Positions 53,094 through 61,900 of a stretch of DNA of 64,000 bases are shown in pieces; within the stretch, counting starts at the first letter, position 1, and each line of letters begins with the position of its first letter. The stretch covers positions 1 through 64,000 of the forward strand of contig CAWFHN010000013.1 of assembly GCA_963815665.1 (NCBI GenBank). The letters are read 5' to 3'. Under the pieces are notes generated by a model. It made no database searches. It was not told the DNA's origin and worked only from the letters and a program-made list of their open reading frames with translations. The DNA is from DASUPK01 sp963815665 (GTDB lineage: Bacteria; Actinomycetota; Thermoleophilia; Solirubrobacterales; 70-9). A program made the position numbers and the translations under genes.

Positions 53094-54686
53094 TCAGGCA
53101 ATCCTCGGCAGGCCCCTCAGCTCGCCCGCGGAAGCTGCTAGGACCGTCCGGGCGACGCCCTCCCAGCTCCAGAGCTCGTCAACCCGCTGGGCCAGGGCCC
53201 GCCCCGCCTCCACGCGGGTCTCCGGTGCCAGCGCGAGCCAGCCATCCAGGCGATCGGCGAGCTCCGTGACCGCTTCGGGGCCGACCGGGAAGCTGAGCAG
53301 ACGGGCCAGATCGGGCGGCACCGCCTGGGCGAGCAGCTGGGCGACCTCCCGCATCCCCGAGTGGTCCGCCGCAACCGGCGGGACCGCGCAGGCCGCGGAC
53401 TCCGCCGGGACCATCCCGAACGCCTCCGGCCACGTGCTCGGCATCGCGAACGTGTCGGCCGCCGGCATCAGGTCGGCGACCTCGTCGTGCTCCAGGCGGC
53501 CACCGATCAGCATCGAGCCCGCGGCGTCGCGGGCGGCCTCGGCGTAGCCCTCGGGGGGATCCGCGAGGAAGCCGGAGAGGATCGAAAGGGGTTGATCCGG
53601 CGGCGGTGTTTGTGGCCGCCGTTCATGCTGGCCTTCCAGGCCACGGCCTCTGGCGGCAATCGCGCGGGCGGCCACGAGGTCGCCTCGTCCCAGGGCGTCG
53701 ACCAGGGCCCGCAGCCCCTCCTCGAAGGCCCCGAACCCGATGAACAGGAGCCGCGGAGAGGGCGCGCCGGCAGCGGTCCTCCGTCGGTGGATGAGCGGCC
53801 AGCCGGCGGCGAGCAGGTCGACGCCCTTGCTGATCAGGAGCTTGCCCACGAACAGGACCCGGGGCTCTCCCCCGCCCCAAGCCCGCAGCGCCTCGGCGAC
53901 GGCCGGACCGTTCCGCCCGAAGGAGTCCTCGCTCTCCTCCGGGTCGTCGGCGCTTTCCTCCGCGAGCCTGGCCGCCAGCCCCTCCAGGTCGCGACGCGCC
54001 TCGTCCACGGTGTGGGGGCGGAAGCGGTGGACGTCGACCCCCGGCGGGCCCAGCCGGGTGCGCTCACGCACGCTTGGATCGGGGACGACCTCGAACAGCG
54101 CGCTCGCGGTGTGGGACGAGCCGGCGAGGATCCCGGCCGCCGCATCGGTTCCCTCGCGCGCGTAGGGGAGGAAGCGGTCCAGATGCGGGCGAACCGTGTA
54201 GGAGATGTCCGAGCCGTGGACCTTGATCGCGAAGCGCAGCCCCGCCCTCGCGAGGACCGCCGGGCCCATGATCAGGTGGTTGGCGAGCGCCGCCTCCGGC
54301 TCGCCCGCCGCGGCCACGACGTCGCGCACGGCAGCGACGTTGGTGTCGAGGTAGCGATCGAGCTCGGCGTCGGTGAGGTCGGGGAAGGTCTTCACCTCGA
54401 ACCCCTCGTAGCGGTCGAAGACGTAGACCGGGAGCAGGACGCCGATCTCCGGCCGGTAGACGGTGATCCTGCCGGGCTGGCCGGCGTCGCGCACCTGATC
54501 GACCTCGAGGCTGCCGCGCTCCCAGCCTCCGACCGCATCCACCCAGGGGAGCTCGGCGGCGTTCCGGTCCTGGCAGAGCAGGTGCACGTCATGGCCCTCG
54601 CGCGCCAGCGCCTGGGCGAGGCTGGCGTTGTAGACGTTGGACCCCGTTCCCCGCAGCAGGTACCCGTGGAAGATCAGGACGCGCAC
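53094..54686 (-). CDS. Glycosyltransferase family 4 (GT-B)
   Basis: 530 aa. N-terminal Gly-rich opening MRVLIFHGYLLRGTGSNVYN, nucleotide-binding part VLFVGKLLISKGVDLLAAGW, and the C-terminal donor motif PSTWPEAFGMVPAESAACAV (E-x7-E). Retaining sugar-nucleotide transferase; acceptor unknown. The linker before the last Rossmann section has the peptide ERRPQTPPPDQP encoded by repeat copy C. Divergent from a zinc-ribbon gene; upstream of ctaC on the same strand. Confidence 0.88.
   Translation of the reverse strand: MRVLIFHGYLLRGTGSNVYNASLAQALAREGHDVHLLCQDRNAAELPWVDAVGGWERGSLEVDQVRDAGQPGRITVYRPEIGVLLPVYVFDRYEGFEVKTFPDLTDAELDRYLDTNVAAVRDVVAAAGEPEAALANHLIMGPAVLARAGLRFAIKVHGSDISYTVRPHLDRFLPYAREGTDAAAGILAGSSHTASALFEVVPDPSVRERTRLGPPGVDVHRFRPHTVDEARRDLEGLAARLAEESADDPEESEDSFGRNGPAVAEALRAWGGGEPRVLFVGKLLISKGVDLLAAGWPLIHRRRTAAGAPSPRLLFIGFGAFEEGLRALVDALGRGDLVAARAIAARGRGLEGQHERRPQTPPPDQPLSILSGFLADPPEGYAEAARDAAGSMLIGGRLEHDEVADLMPAADTFAMPSTWPEAFGMVPAESAACAVPPVAADHSGMREVAQLLAQAVPPDLARLLSFPVGPEAVTELADRLDGWLALAPETRVEAGRALAQRVDELWSWEGVARTVLAASAGELRGLPRIA
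53591..53622 (-). repeat. Dispersed 31-bp hairpin repeat, copy C (inside glycosyltransferase)
   Basis: On the minus strand the unit starts ACGGCGGCCACAAACACCGC and ends CGCCGGATCAAC. Nearly identical to copy A and translated in the same frame, RRPQTPPPDQ. Confidence 0.8.
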
Positions 54687-54731
54687 GGGTCAACCGTATT
54701 GCGAGGGTTGGTCGTTGTTTGAGTCGGTAAG

Positions 54732-55016
54732 GTGCCGCCCGTGCAGAACCCCGAGCAGACCTACCGGCTGAGGGCCCCGGCGTCGGGCCGCGAAGCCCTG
54801 GCCAAGGTGAAGCCGGATGGCGTCTACATCGATCGCGAGTCGGGCGAGGAGATGAGGGTCGCGGCGGCGACGCTGCCGCTCGCGCCCTCCGAGTCCGCCC
54901 TGGTGAGGGCCCCCGAGAACCTGCGCGCCTGCCGTCGCTGTGACCAGCTGATCGGGCTCGACGTCAGCGACTGCCCCTACTGCGGACTGCGCCAGCCGGC
55001 CCTAGACGGCTCGTGA
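54732..55016 (+). CDS. Small zinc-ribbon protein
   Basis: 94 aa from GTG 54732 (GTG 54741 also possible). The N-terminal two thirds are mixed charged (EQTYRLRAPASGREALAKVK). The C-terminus has CRRCDQLIGLDVSDCPYCG, a CxxC-x11-CxxC zinc ribbon. No catalytic features. Stop overlaps the next GTG (GTGA), so it is coupled to a lipoprotein gene. Confidence 0.65.
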   Translation: MPPVQNPEQTYRLRAPASGREALAKVKPDGVYIDRESGEEMRVAAATLPLAPSESALVRAPENLRACRRCDQLIGLDVSDCPYCGLRQPALDGS

Positions 55017-55321
55017 TCCGGCGGCGGGGATGCATCCCGCTGGCCGCACTCGCCATCGGGCTGATCGTCACCGGGTGTGGCAGCGACAGCTCCGGGGAGA
55101 CGACCGCGCCCGCGGTCTCGATCCCGGCGGTGACCGCCCCCGGCGTCACCTCAACCGTGCCGAGCACCGTCACGGCGCCCACCACGAGCACGAGCAGCAC
55201 GACGAAGACGACGTTCAACCCGAACGCCCCCGACTCCGCGACCAACGACATCCCGCCGGCCAAGGGAAGCCCCCAGGCGCAGTTCGAGAAGCAGTGCCAG
55301 CAGCGCGGCAGCTGCGACTAG
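55013..55321 (+). CDS. Small Thr/Ser-rich lipoprotein
   Basis: 102 aa from GTG 55013. Signal peptide with lipobox LIVTGCGS, then a low-complexity Thr/Ser/Pro/Val tether (VPSTVTAPTTSTSSTTKTTF) and a short end with two Cys (EKQCQQRGSCD). Probably a surface-anchored spacer protein; function unknown. Confidence 0.7.
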   Translation: MIRRRGCIPLAALAIGLIVTGCGSDSSGETTAPAVSIPAVTAPGVTSTVPSTVTAPTTSTSSTTKTTFNPNAPDSATNDIPPAKGSPQAQFEKQCQQRGSCD

Positions 55322-55336
55322 CCACCTCAGGCGCTT

Positions 55337-56128
55337 CTACTTCTTCTTCTTCTTCTTCTTGGGAGGCGCCTGGTTCGGGTCCACCACGACGGTCGCCGAG
55401 TACAGCAGGCGAGCGGTGTTGTAGACGCAGCCGTAGGCGCGCTGGGTGCCGAGGCCGTCCTGGGGCCTACCGGCCAGGATGTCAGGGGTCTGGGTGCACT
55501 TGCCCTTCTTGCGGCTCGCGGCCCACTTGGTGTTGGCGCTCTGGTTGATCGCAAACGCCGGGGCCCAGGTCGGGACGGTCAGCGCCACGACGTTGTTCGG
55601 CTTCACCCGCAGCGGGGTGTCGAGGGTGAAGGTGGTCGTCTGTCCGAGGTACGAGGAGAGGTCCTCCACCGGCGACTGGGACTTGAGCTTGTAGATCGGC
55701 TTGCCGACCTTGATCGACTTCATGATCGGCTTGAGAACTGACACCCTCGCCTTGGGGGCGCCACCGAAGGTCTTGTTGAAGAAGTCGAAGTCGCTCTGGT
55801 TGTTGTTGTTCGGATTCGGCTTCGTGCTCGGTGCTCCGGTCTTGATCGACCAGGCGACGAGGCGCCCCCGGATGTGGACCAGGAACGGATTCGCGGCCCC
55901 GGTGATCGAGGTCTGGAAGCCGGTGGTCTTGCCCACCGCCTGGCAGTTGGTCGGGCAGGACGGGAGTGCCGGTGTCGCCGCACCGAGCACCAGCACGCGG
56001 GGCACCGCGCCGGCACTGCCGGTGCCGAGGAGGGCGACGAGCATGGTCGCGAGGACGGCGACCACGCTCGCAAGGGCGAGCCTGCGCGAGCGTGCGAATG
56101 GCTGAGCGTCCTGGCCCATGAGCTTCAT
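55337..56128 (-). CDS. Secreted protein with C-terminal poly-lysine tail
   Basis: 263 aa from ATG 56128. Signal peptide LALASVVAVLATMLVALLGT. The mature part has two Cys pairs (PSCPTNC; GKCTQTP with YGCVYN) and beta-rich sequence (TTTFTLDTPLRVKPNNVVAL), ending in PKKKKKKK encoded by a CTT/TTC run (55335-55360). Looks like an exported beta-sandwich protein; no family recognised. The poly-Lys end may bind teichoic or other anionic surface polymers. Confidence 0.65.
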   Translation of the reverse strand: MKLMGQDAQPFARSRRLALASVVAVLATMLVALLGTGSAGAVPRVLVLGAATPALPSCPTNCQAVGKTTGFQTSITGAANPFLVHIRGRLVAWSIKTGAPSTKPNPNNNNQSDFDFFNKTFGGAPKARVSVLKPIMKSIKVGKPIYKLKSQSPVEDLSSYLGQTTTFTLDTPLRVKPNNVVALTVPTWAPAFAINQSANTKWAASRKKGKCTQTPDILAGRPQDGLGTQRAYGCVYNTARLLYSATVVVDPNQAPPKKKKKKK

Positions 56129-56194
56129 TGAACACCCCAATTCGAGGAGGGTTGCGGGGTTTCCTTGCAACCCGGCGGCTAGGGTTCTCTGGCA

Positions 56195-56395
56195 ATGCAG
56201 GAAGAATCCGCATTCCAGACCTATTTGCAGGGCGCTCTCGAGATCTTCGGAATCGACGCCGACCTGGCAGAGCGGGCGGTGATGGCCGGCGTCTGGTCGA
56301 TCTACGAGCCGGGCATGGACCTGCTTCGCGACGCGGACCTGGACGGCATCGAGCCGGAGCCCAACGCCGACCTCTCCAGGCCGCCGGCAGGATGA
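56195..56395 (+). CDS. AtzG/GatC-like small amidase partner
   Basis: 66 aa. Helical and acidic (FQTYLQGALEIFGIDADLAE, AGVWSIYEPGMDLLRDADLD). Its ATGA overlap with the amidase gene and its size match the AtzG-like small subunits that accompany AtzE-type amidases, and GatC with GatA. Probably stabilises the amidase; assignment by context and general likeness. Confidence 0.55.
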   Translation: MQEESAFQTYLQGALEIFGIDADLAERAVMAGVWSIYEPGMDLLRDADLDGIEPEPNADLSRPPAG

Positions 56396-57753
56396 GCGGC
56401 ATCGACGCCCTCCACCTGCCGCTACGCGAGCAGGCGGCGCAGATCGCGGCGGGCGATCTCGACCCCGGCGATCTGCTCGACGCCTGCCTGGCCACGATCG
56501 AGGAGCGGAACGCCGACCTGAACGCCGTGATCGCGACCTTCCCCGACGAATCGCGCCGCATGCTCGAGCAGGCCCCCGAGGGCCCGCTTCGAGGCGTCCC
56601 GGTCCTGATCAAGGACGAGTGGTCTCTGCCGTGGCGCGCCGAGACGGTGGGCGCCGCCAGCGTCCCCGGGGTCAAGCTTGAGCCCGGCGAGTCCGGGCCA
56701 TACCGGGCCCTGCGCGACGCGGGCGCTGTGATTGCGGGGGTCGCCAACATGCACGAGCTGGGCTCGAGCAGCACCGGCAACACCTCCCTCTACGGGGCCG
56801 CCCATAACCCGTGGGACCTCGAGCGTTGCCCCGGCGGCTCCTCGAGCGGCCCTGCCGCCGCGGTCGCCGGCGGGCTGGTTGCCGGTGCGGTCGGCGCCGA
56901 TGGCCTCGGATCCATTCGCTATCCCGCCGCCTACTGCGGCCTCGCCGGGCTGAAGCCGACCTTCGGGCGCTCGACGATGACCGGGCACCACATCGCCAAC
57001 ACGGAGACGATCGTCTCCGGCCCGCTCTGCCGGGACGCCGCCGATTGCCGGCTGCTGGCCTCGGCTCTGTTCGGGGAGGAGATCCCGGCGGGCAGGCCCG
57101 CCGGCGGCCTGCGGATCGGAGTGATCCGGGACCCCTTCTGGACCAACTCGGCTCCGGGCGTGCGAGAGGCCTGCGAAGCGGCGCTCGAATCGCTGCGCGG
57201 CGAGGTCGACGGCCAGGTGACCGAGGTCGAGCTCCCCGAGCTCGACCTGGTGCTGCCGGCCGCCCTTCTGGTCGCGCAGGCCGAGGAGGCCGCGCACCTC
57301 ACGCCCGAGAACCTGAACGCGCTCAGCCCGGAGCTCAGCGTGATCAACCGCGGGGTCCTCAAGCTCCGCGCCCTGCTTCCCCTCAGCCTGACCGCTCGGG
57401 CGTTCCTGATGCGAGCCAAGGTGAGGCGCGACCTGATGGAGCTGTTCGAGGGAATCGACCTGCTCGCATGGCCGACCGTCCCGGCTGTCGCCCCCTCCCT
57501 CACCGAGCCGATGATCGAGCTCCCCTCCGGCGTCGAATCCGCCGATTCGGGCAATGCCCGGCATGGTGTGATCGCGAACCTCACCGGCGTCCCGGGCGTG
57601 AGCGTGCCGGTGGGACTCGACGACGGCATGCCGGCCGCGCTGCAGTTGCTCGCCGGCTGGGGCTCCGACGCCCTGCTGCTCGATGCCGCCGAGGCTCTGG
57701 AGCGGGCCACGAACCGCGAATTCGTGGAGCTCAGGCCCGCCGCGGTGGCCTGA
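56392..57753 (+). CDS. Amidase-signature enzyme
   Basis: 453 aa. Ser-cisSer-Lys triad visible: Lys74 (VPVLIKDEW), cis-Ser150 area (CPGGSSSGPAAAVAGG) and nucleophile Ser174 (GADGLGSIRYPAAYCGLAG). Spacing Lys-76-Ser-24-Ser is as in the family. With an AtzG-like partner it is closer to AtzE/biuret or oxamate-type hydrolases than to GatA; no gatB is nearby. Substrate not determined. Confidence 0.85.
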   Translation: MSGIDALHLPLREQAAQIAAGDLDPGDLLDACLATIEERNADLNAVIATFPDESRRMLEQAPEGPLRGVPVLIKDEWSLPWRAETVGAASVPGVKLEPGESGPYRALRDAGAVIAGVANMHELGSSSTGNTSLYGAAHNPWDLERCPGGSSSGPAAAVAGGLVAGAVGADGLGSIRYPAAYCGLAGLKPTFGRSTMTGHHIANTETIVSGPLCRDAADCRLLASALFGEEIPAGRPAGGLRIGVIRDPFWTNSAPGVREACEAALESLRGEVDGQVTEVELPELDLVLPAALLVAQAEEAAHLTPENLNALSPELSVINRGVLKLRALLPLSLTARAFLMRAKVRRDLMELFEGIDLLAWPTVPAVAPSLTEPMIELPSGVESADSGNARHGVIANLTGVPGVSVPVGLDDGMPAALQLLAGWGSDALLLDAAEALERATNREFVELRPAAVA

Positions 57754-57809
57754 ACGGTCTGTGACGACCATCCGGGGTCGGCCGGGGCCGCCGGTTATCT
57801 TCCCCTGAC

Positions 57810-58787
57810 GTGGCCGCGATCGAGGCGCAGCAGCTGGCTCGCGAGTTCGAGGGCGGGATCAAGGCCGTCGACGGCGTCGATCTCGAAGTCGCGGAGGGCG
57901 AGATCTACGGGTTCCTCGGCCCGAACGGCGCCGGCAAGACGACCACCGTGCGCATGCTGACGACGCTGCTGCAGCCGACCGGAGGCCGGGCCGTCGTGGC
58001 CGGATACGACGTCGCGAAGGACGCGGGCGCCGTCCGCCGCCAGATCGGGGTGGCGCTCCAGGAGGCTGCCCTGGATCCGCTGATGACGGGGCGCGAGCTG
58101 CTCGAGCTCCAGGCGACCCTGCACGGCATCTCGCGGAAGGACGGGCACGAGCGCGGCCAATGGCTGCTCGACAGGGTCGGCCTGACGCTCGCCGCGGATC
58201 GGCGGGTGGGCACCTACTCGGGCGGCATGCGCAGGCGGCTCGACCTGGCCGCCGCCCTGGTGCACACGCCCCAGGTCCTCTTCCTCGACGAGCCCACCAC
58301 GGGCCTCGACCCGGTCAGCCGCAAGGCCATCTGGGAGGAGGTCCGCAAGCTGAACGACGAGGGCACCACGGTCTTCCTCACCACCCAGTACCTCGAGGAG
58401 GCCGACCAGCTCGCCGACCGGGTCGGGATCATCTCCGGGGGGCGCCTGGTCGCGGAGGGCACCCCGGGGGCGCTCAAGGCGGAGGTCGGCAAACCCCACC
58501 TCGAGTTGTGTCTCGTCGAGCAGGCCGGGAAGGAATCAAGGGCCGAGGAGGTGCTGGCTCGGTTCGGCCGCCCGCTGCCGGCCCGGGACGGAACCCTGAT
58601 GGTCGAGCTGGAGCACGGCACGTCGGAGGTGGGTCCGATCGTCGTCGCCCTCAACCAGGAGGGACTGGACGTCGAGTCGCTCGATCTGGTCCAACCCACA
58701 CTCGACGACGTCTTCGTCCACAAGACGGGGCAGCATCTCGAGGGCGCGGAGCAGGACACGGGAGAGACAGAGGCGATCGCGGAATGA
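57810..58787 (+). CDS. ABC exporter ATPase (DrrA type)
   Basis: 325 aa from GTG 57810. Walker A GPNGAGKTTT, Q-loop GVALQEAALDPLMTG, signature YSGGMRRRLDLAAAL, Walker B VLFLDEPTTGLDP and H-loop replaced by Gln in LTTQYLEEADQL, as in other DrrA-type ATPases. C-terminal extension (LDLVQPTLDDVFVHKTGQHL) typical of DrrA. Energises the two following permeases; overlaps the first by ATGA. Confidence 0.92.
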   Translation: MAAIEAQQLAREFEGGIKAVDGVDLEVAEGEIYGFLGPNGAGKTTTVRMLTTLLQPTGGRAVVAGYDVAKDAGAVRRQIGVALQEAALDPLMTGRELLELQATLHGISRKDGHERGQWLLDRVGLTLAADRRVGTYSGGMRRRLDLAAALVHTPQVLFLDEPTTGLDPVSRKAIWEEVRKLNDEGTTVFLTTQYLEEADQLADRVGIISGGRLVAEGTPGALKAEVGKPHLELCLVEQAGKESRAEEVLARFGRPLPARDGTLMVELEHGTSEVGPIVVALNQEGLDVESLDLVQPTLDDVFVHKTGQHLEGAEQDTGETEAIAE

Positions 58788-59575
58788 TCCAGCGGCTGGT
58801 GGCCAACGCGCGAGTGGTCCTGGCTCTCGGTCGCCGCTCCGTCAAACAGACGATTCGGCGGCCACAGCTGGCGGCGCCGCTCGTCGTCTTCCCCACGGCG
58901 CTGCTCGCGATCCAGACCGCCGGTGCGGGACGGGCGATCGACCTACCGGGGTTCCCGCCGGTCGCCAACTTCCTCTCATTCATGCTGGCCGGAGCGATCG
59001 TCCAGTCGGTGATGATGACCGGCAACTCCGGAGCAATCGCCTTCGCGATCGACATGGAGATGGGGTTCACCGACCGGCTGTACGCCGCGCCGATCTCGCG
59101 CTCCTCCGTCGTCCTGGGCAGGTTGACGGCCACCGCGATGCTCGGGGCGATGATCGCCGTCTACTTCACGATCCTCGGCCTGATCTTCGGCGCGAGCATC
59201 AACGAGGGAGCGCCGGCGGTGATCTGGATCATCGCGCTGACCTCCGCGTCCGCCCTCGCCTTCGGCTCCATCGGCGCCGCGATCGCCCTCCGCTCCAACA
59301 GCGCCGCCGTGGTCCAGGGCATCTTCCCGCTGGTGTTCGTGATCCTGTTCCTCTCCGACGCCTTCTTCCCGGCCAATCTGATGCTCGAGCCGGCCTCCTG
59401 GGTGGCGCAGTACAACCCGCTCAGCTTCATCGTCAACGGGATCCGTGAGCCGACCATCGCCGGCTGGTCCGCCACGACCCAGTTGAAGGCCATCGCCTCG
59501 GTGATCGGGATCGGCGCGCTCGGCTTCGCGCTCTGTGCCCTCGCCATGCGTGGCAGGTTGCGGAGGGGCCTGTGA
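58784..59575 (+). CDS. ABC-2 type permease, first subunit
   Basis: 263 aa, six TM helices. DrrB-like: FPTALLAIQTAGAGRAIDLP, DMEMGFTDRLYAAPISRSSV (the conserved E-K/R-G loop), PLVFVILFLSDAFFPANLML and YNPLSFIVNGIRE. Forms a heterodimer with the next permease. The stop overlaps the next GTG. Confidence 0.88.
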   Translation: MIQRLVANARVVLALGRRSVKQTIRRPQLAAPLVVFPTALLAIQTAGAGRAIDLPGFPPVANFLSFMLAGAIVQSVMMTGNSGAIAFAIDMEMGFTDRLYAAPISRSSVVLGRLTATAMLGAMIAVYFTILGLIFGASINEGAPAVIWIIALTSASALAFGSIGAAIALRSNSAAVVQGIFPLVFVILFLSDAFFPANLMLEPASWVAQYNPLSFIVNGIREPTIAGWSATTQLKAIASVIGIGALGFALCALAMRGRLRRGL

Positions 59576-60345
59576 GCTGGCAGAGCTCCACGGCGACCAT
59601 CCGGGTCCTCGTCCGGCGAGCGCTCAACGAGATCACTCGCGTCCCCGGCGCCGCGATTCCTGGCGTGCTGGCACCCACCATCTTCTTCCTCGGACTGACC
59701 AGCGTCTTCGGCAGCCTGACCCTGCTCCCCGGCTTCACGACCTCCAGCTACCAGAGCTTCCTGATCCCGGTCAGCCTCCTGCAGGGCGCCGCCTTCACCG
59801 GCGCCGCCACCGGCGTCAACCTGGCCCGCGACATCGAGCAGGGATGGTTCGACCGCCTGCTCGCCTCGCCGGCGCCGCGCCCCGTCCTCCTCGCGGGCCT
59901 GGTCCTGTCGGCAAGCCTGCGGTCGCTCTTGCCGGCGACCTGCCTGCTGGTGGTCGCGTTCGCCGTGGGAGCTCATTGGCCGGGAGTGCTCGGCCTGTTG
60001 ATCGCCCTGACCCTGGTGATGGGCATGGCCGTCGTCGCCGCCACCTGGGGCACGTCGCTCGCATTCCGCTTCCGCACTCAGTCGGCCGCCCCGGTGATGC
60101 AGGTGGGGATGTTCCTCGCCGTCCTGCTGACGACCGCGTACGCCCCGCTGGACCTGCTCACCGGGTGGCTGCAGACGGTCGCCAGGATCAACCCGGTGAC
60201 CCAGGTCGTGGAGGCCGCCCGCCAGGGGTTCGTCGGGTCGGTCACCTGGAGCGACACCTGGCCGGGGTATCTGGCGCTCTTCGGGCTCGCCGCGATCCTC
60301 AGCCTCGTAGCGCTCCGAGGCATGCGGCGGATGACGATTGACTGA
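59572..60345 (+). CDS. ABC-2 type permease, second subunit
   Basis: 257 aa from GTG 59572. Same topology and motifs as its neighbour: LAPTIFFLGLTSVFGSLTLL, DIEQGWFDRLLASPAPRPVL, YAPLDLLTGWLQTVARINPV then TQVVEAARQG. A paralogous permease pair plus one ATPase suggests export of a lipid, antibiotic or glycoconjugate. Confidence 0.88.
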   Translation: MSWQSSTATIRVLVRRALNEITRVPGAAIPGVLAPTIFFLGLTSVFGSLTLLPGFTTSSYQSFLIPVSLLQGAAFTGAATGVNLARDIEQGWFDRLLASPAPRPVLLAGLVLSASLRSLLPATCLLVVAFAVGAHWPGVLGLLIALTLVMGMAVVAATWGTSLAFRFRTQSAAPVMQVGMFLAVLLTTAYAPLDLLTGWLQTVARINPVTQVVEAARQGFVGSVTWSDTWPGYLALFGLAAILSLVALRGMRRMTID

Positions 60346-60346
60346 G

Positions 60347-61591
60347 GTGTCCGTCTCGCCCGCGGTCCGCGAGCGGGTCCTCGGAATCGCCGAGGAGACG
60401 CTGCGCGGCAACTGGATCGACGGTGAGCGCGACGGCGTCCACTACGGGTACTCGCGGCCCAGCCCCGTCCATTACCCATGGCAGTGGTATTGGGACTCCT
60501 GCTTCCATGCGATCGTCTGGCGCCGGTTCGACCGCACACACGCCGAAAGCGAGCTCCGCAGCCTGCTCGCCGGCGGGTCCGAGGACGGGTTCATCGGCCA
60601 CACGATCTTCTGGCACGGCCACGTCGACTGGCAGCGCCGCTGGACGTACAACGTCACCTCGGGCAAGGCGCGCAACACGTCCACGATCCAGCCGCCGCTG
60701 CTCGCCTGGGCCTGGCGAATCGCCGTGGGCGACCCGGCGGCCGAGCCTCGGATCGCCGCCCATCATCGCTGGCTCGAGGACAACCGGGACCTGGACGGCG
60801 ATGGGCTGCTCTGGATCGTCCAGCCCGATGAGTCGGGCCTCGACTCCTCGCCCAAGTTCGACCCGGTCTGGGGACTGCGCGCGCACGCCCGGCCCCTCTT
60901 CCCGTTCCTGATCGCCAGGAACAGGAGGCTCGGCTGGGACGCCCGCCGCGTGCTCGACGCCGGCGGGCCGCTGCTCTGCGAGGTCGTCACCAACGTCCTC
61001 TGGTGCCTGGCCCGGATGGCGGCCGGGGAGCCGTCGATCACCCCGAGGATCGTCGAGCGCCTCTGGGACGAGCGCCGCGGGCTCTTCCTCGACGTCGCGC
61101 GCGGCGACCTGGCGCACGACGGCAGGACCGACGCGGTCGAGAGGGACCGCCGCATCCGGACCTCGACCTGGTCGGCACTCGCGCCGCTGGCGCTCCCCGA
61201 CCTCCCGGAGGAGATCGGCAGGCGCCTGGTCGAGGAGCACCTGCTCGATCAGCGCAAGTACTGGCTTCCCTTTCCCCCCACGTCGGTCTCGGCGGAGGAG
61301 CCCAGCTTCGAGCCCCGCAAGTGGAAGGGCCCGTTTCGCCGCCTGTACTGGCGCGGGCCGACCTGGATCAACTCGGCGTGGCTCATCTGGGTCGGGCTGC
61401 TCCGGCACGGATACGAGCCGGAGGCTATGGAGATGGCCAAGCGCCTGAGCGACGCCGTCGCAGAGGAACGGCTTCGCGAGTTCTACGAACCGTATTCGGG
61501 CGAGGGCCTGGGCGCCAAGGAATTCGGCTGGTCCTCGCTGATAGCGGAGCTGGCGGATCCGGACCCGACCGCATCGAGGTCCTATCTGTGA
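60347..61591 (+). CDS. GH63-like glycosidase (mannosylglycerate/glucosylglycerate hydrolase type)
   Basis: 414 aa from GTG 60347, one base after the permease stop; TTG 60338 inside that stop would add three residues. Cytosolic (alpha/alpha)6 barrel: YPWQWYWDSCFHAIVWRRFD, the catalytic-region DGLLWIVQPDESGLDSSPKF, and RLYWRGPTWINSAWLIWVGL with YEPYSGEGLGAKEFGWSSL. These are signatures of trehalase-like and mannosylglycerate hydrolases, so turnover of compatible solutes is likely. Coupling to an exporter is unexplained. Confidence 0.82.
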   Translation: MSVSPAVRERVLGIAEETLRGNWIDGERDGVHYGYSRPSPVHYPWQWYWDSCFHAIVWRRFDRTHAESELRSLLAGGSEDGFIGHTIFWHGHVDWQRRWTYNVTSGKARNTSTIQPPLLAWAWRIAVGDPAAEPRIAAHHRWLEDNRDLDGDGLLWIVQPDESGLDSSPKFDPVWGLRAHARPLFPFLIARNRRLGWDARRVLDAGGPLLCEVVTNVLWCLARMAAGEPSITPRIVERLWDERRGLFLDVARGDLAHDGRTDAVERDRRIRTSTWSALAPLALPDLPEEIGRRLVEEHLLDQRKYWLPFPPTSVSAEEPSFEPRKWKGPFRRLYWRGPTWINSAWLIWVGLLRHGYEPEAMEMAKRLSDAVAEERLREFYEPYSGEGLGAKEFGWSSLIAELADPDPTASRSYL

Positions 61592-61900
61592 GCTATTGGC
61601 GACGTCCGTGGCGCTTCGCATCTCTTCGTCCACGGGTCGCCTTTGGCACCACTCGCCCGCGTCCTGATGCTCGGACGGCCGGCGCCGTGGAATCAATCAT
61701 CTAGGCCGCTGACGGCTGAGTCGACAGGAGCAACACGCAGAGGACCAGGATCAGAGCGAGCCCGAAGAGCACCAGCAATGCGACCAATCTGCTTGTTCCC
61801 CTCAGTCCCAGCACAGGGGAATCATCATAATTAGGTAGAGAGCGGCTGTCTAGAGCGCGGCCGCGGCGACAAGAGCGAGTGCCTTTGCCAGGGTCCTCAT
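61592..61900. other. Intergenic stretch with only tiny ORFs
   Basis: Between the glycosidase stop and the end of infA. Nothing conserved on the plus strand. On the minus strand it holds the 37-aa ORF given separately and, directly after the infA stop, a 16-codon ORF (61850-61900, MRTLAKALALVAAAAL). An AT-rich patch (ATCATCATAATTAGG, 61821-61835) may be a promoter for the 37-aa ORF. The usual rpmJ gene does not follow infA. Confidence 0.5.
61701..61814 (-). CDS. 37-aa single-TM protein
   Basis: GTG 61814 to TAG 61701: nine polar residues, then a long hydrophobic helix (LVALLVLFGLALILVLCVLL) and a short tail (STQPSAA). Too short for family recognition; kept because a clean TM with basic residues on one side is unlikely by chance in this GC-rich gap. 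Confidence 0.35.
   Translation of the reverse strand: MLGLRGTSRLVALLVLFGLALILVLCVLLLSTQPSAA

Noticed and set aside
55335..55360. CTT/TTC run as a possible simple-sequence repeat or phase-variable site.
   Set aside because: It is in frame and encodes the poly-Lys end; with units of three a length change would not switch the gene off.
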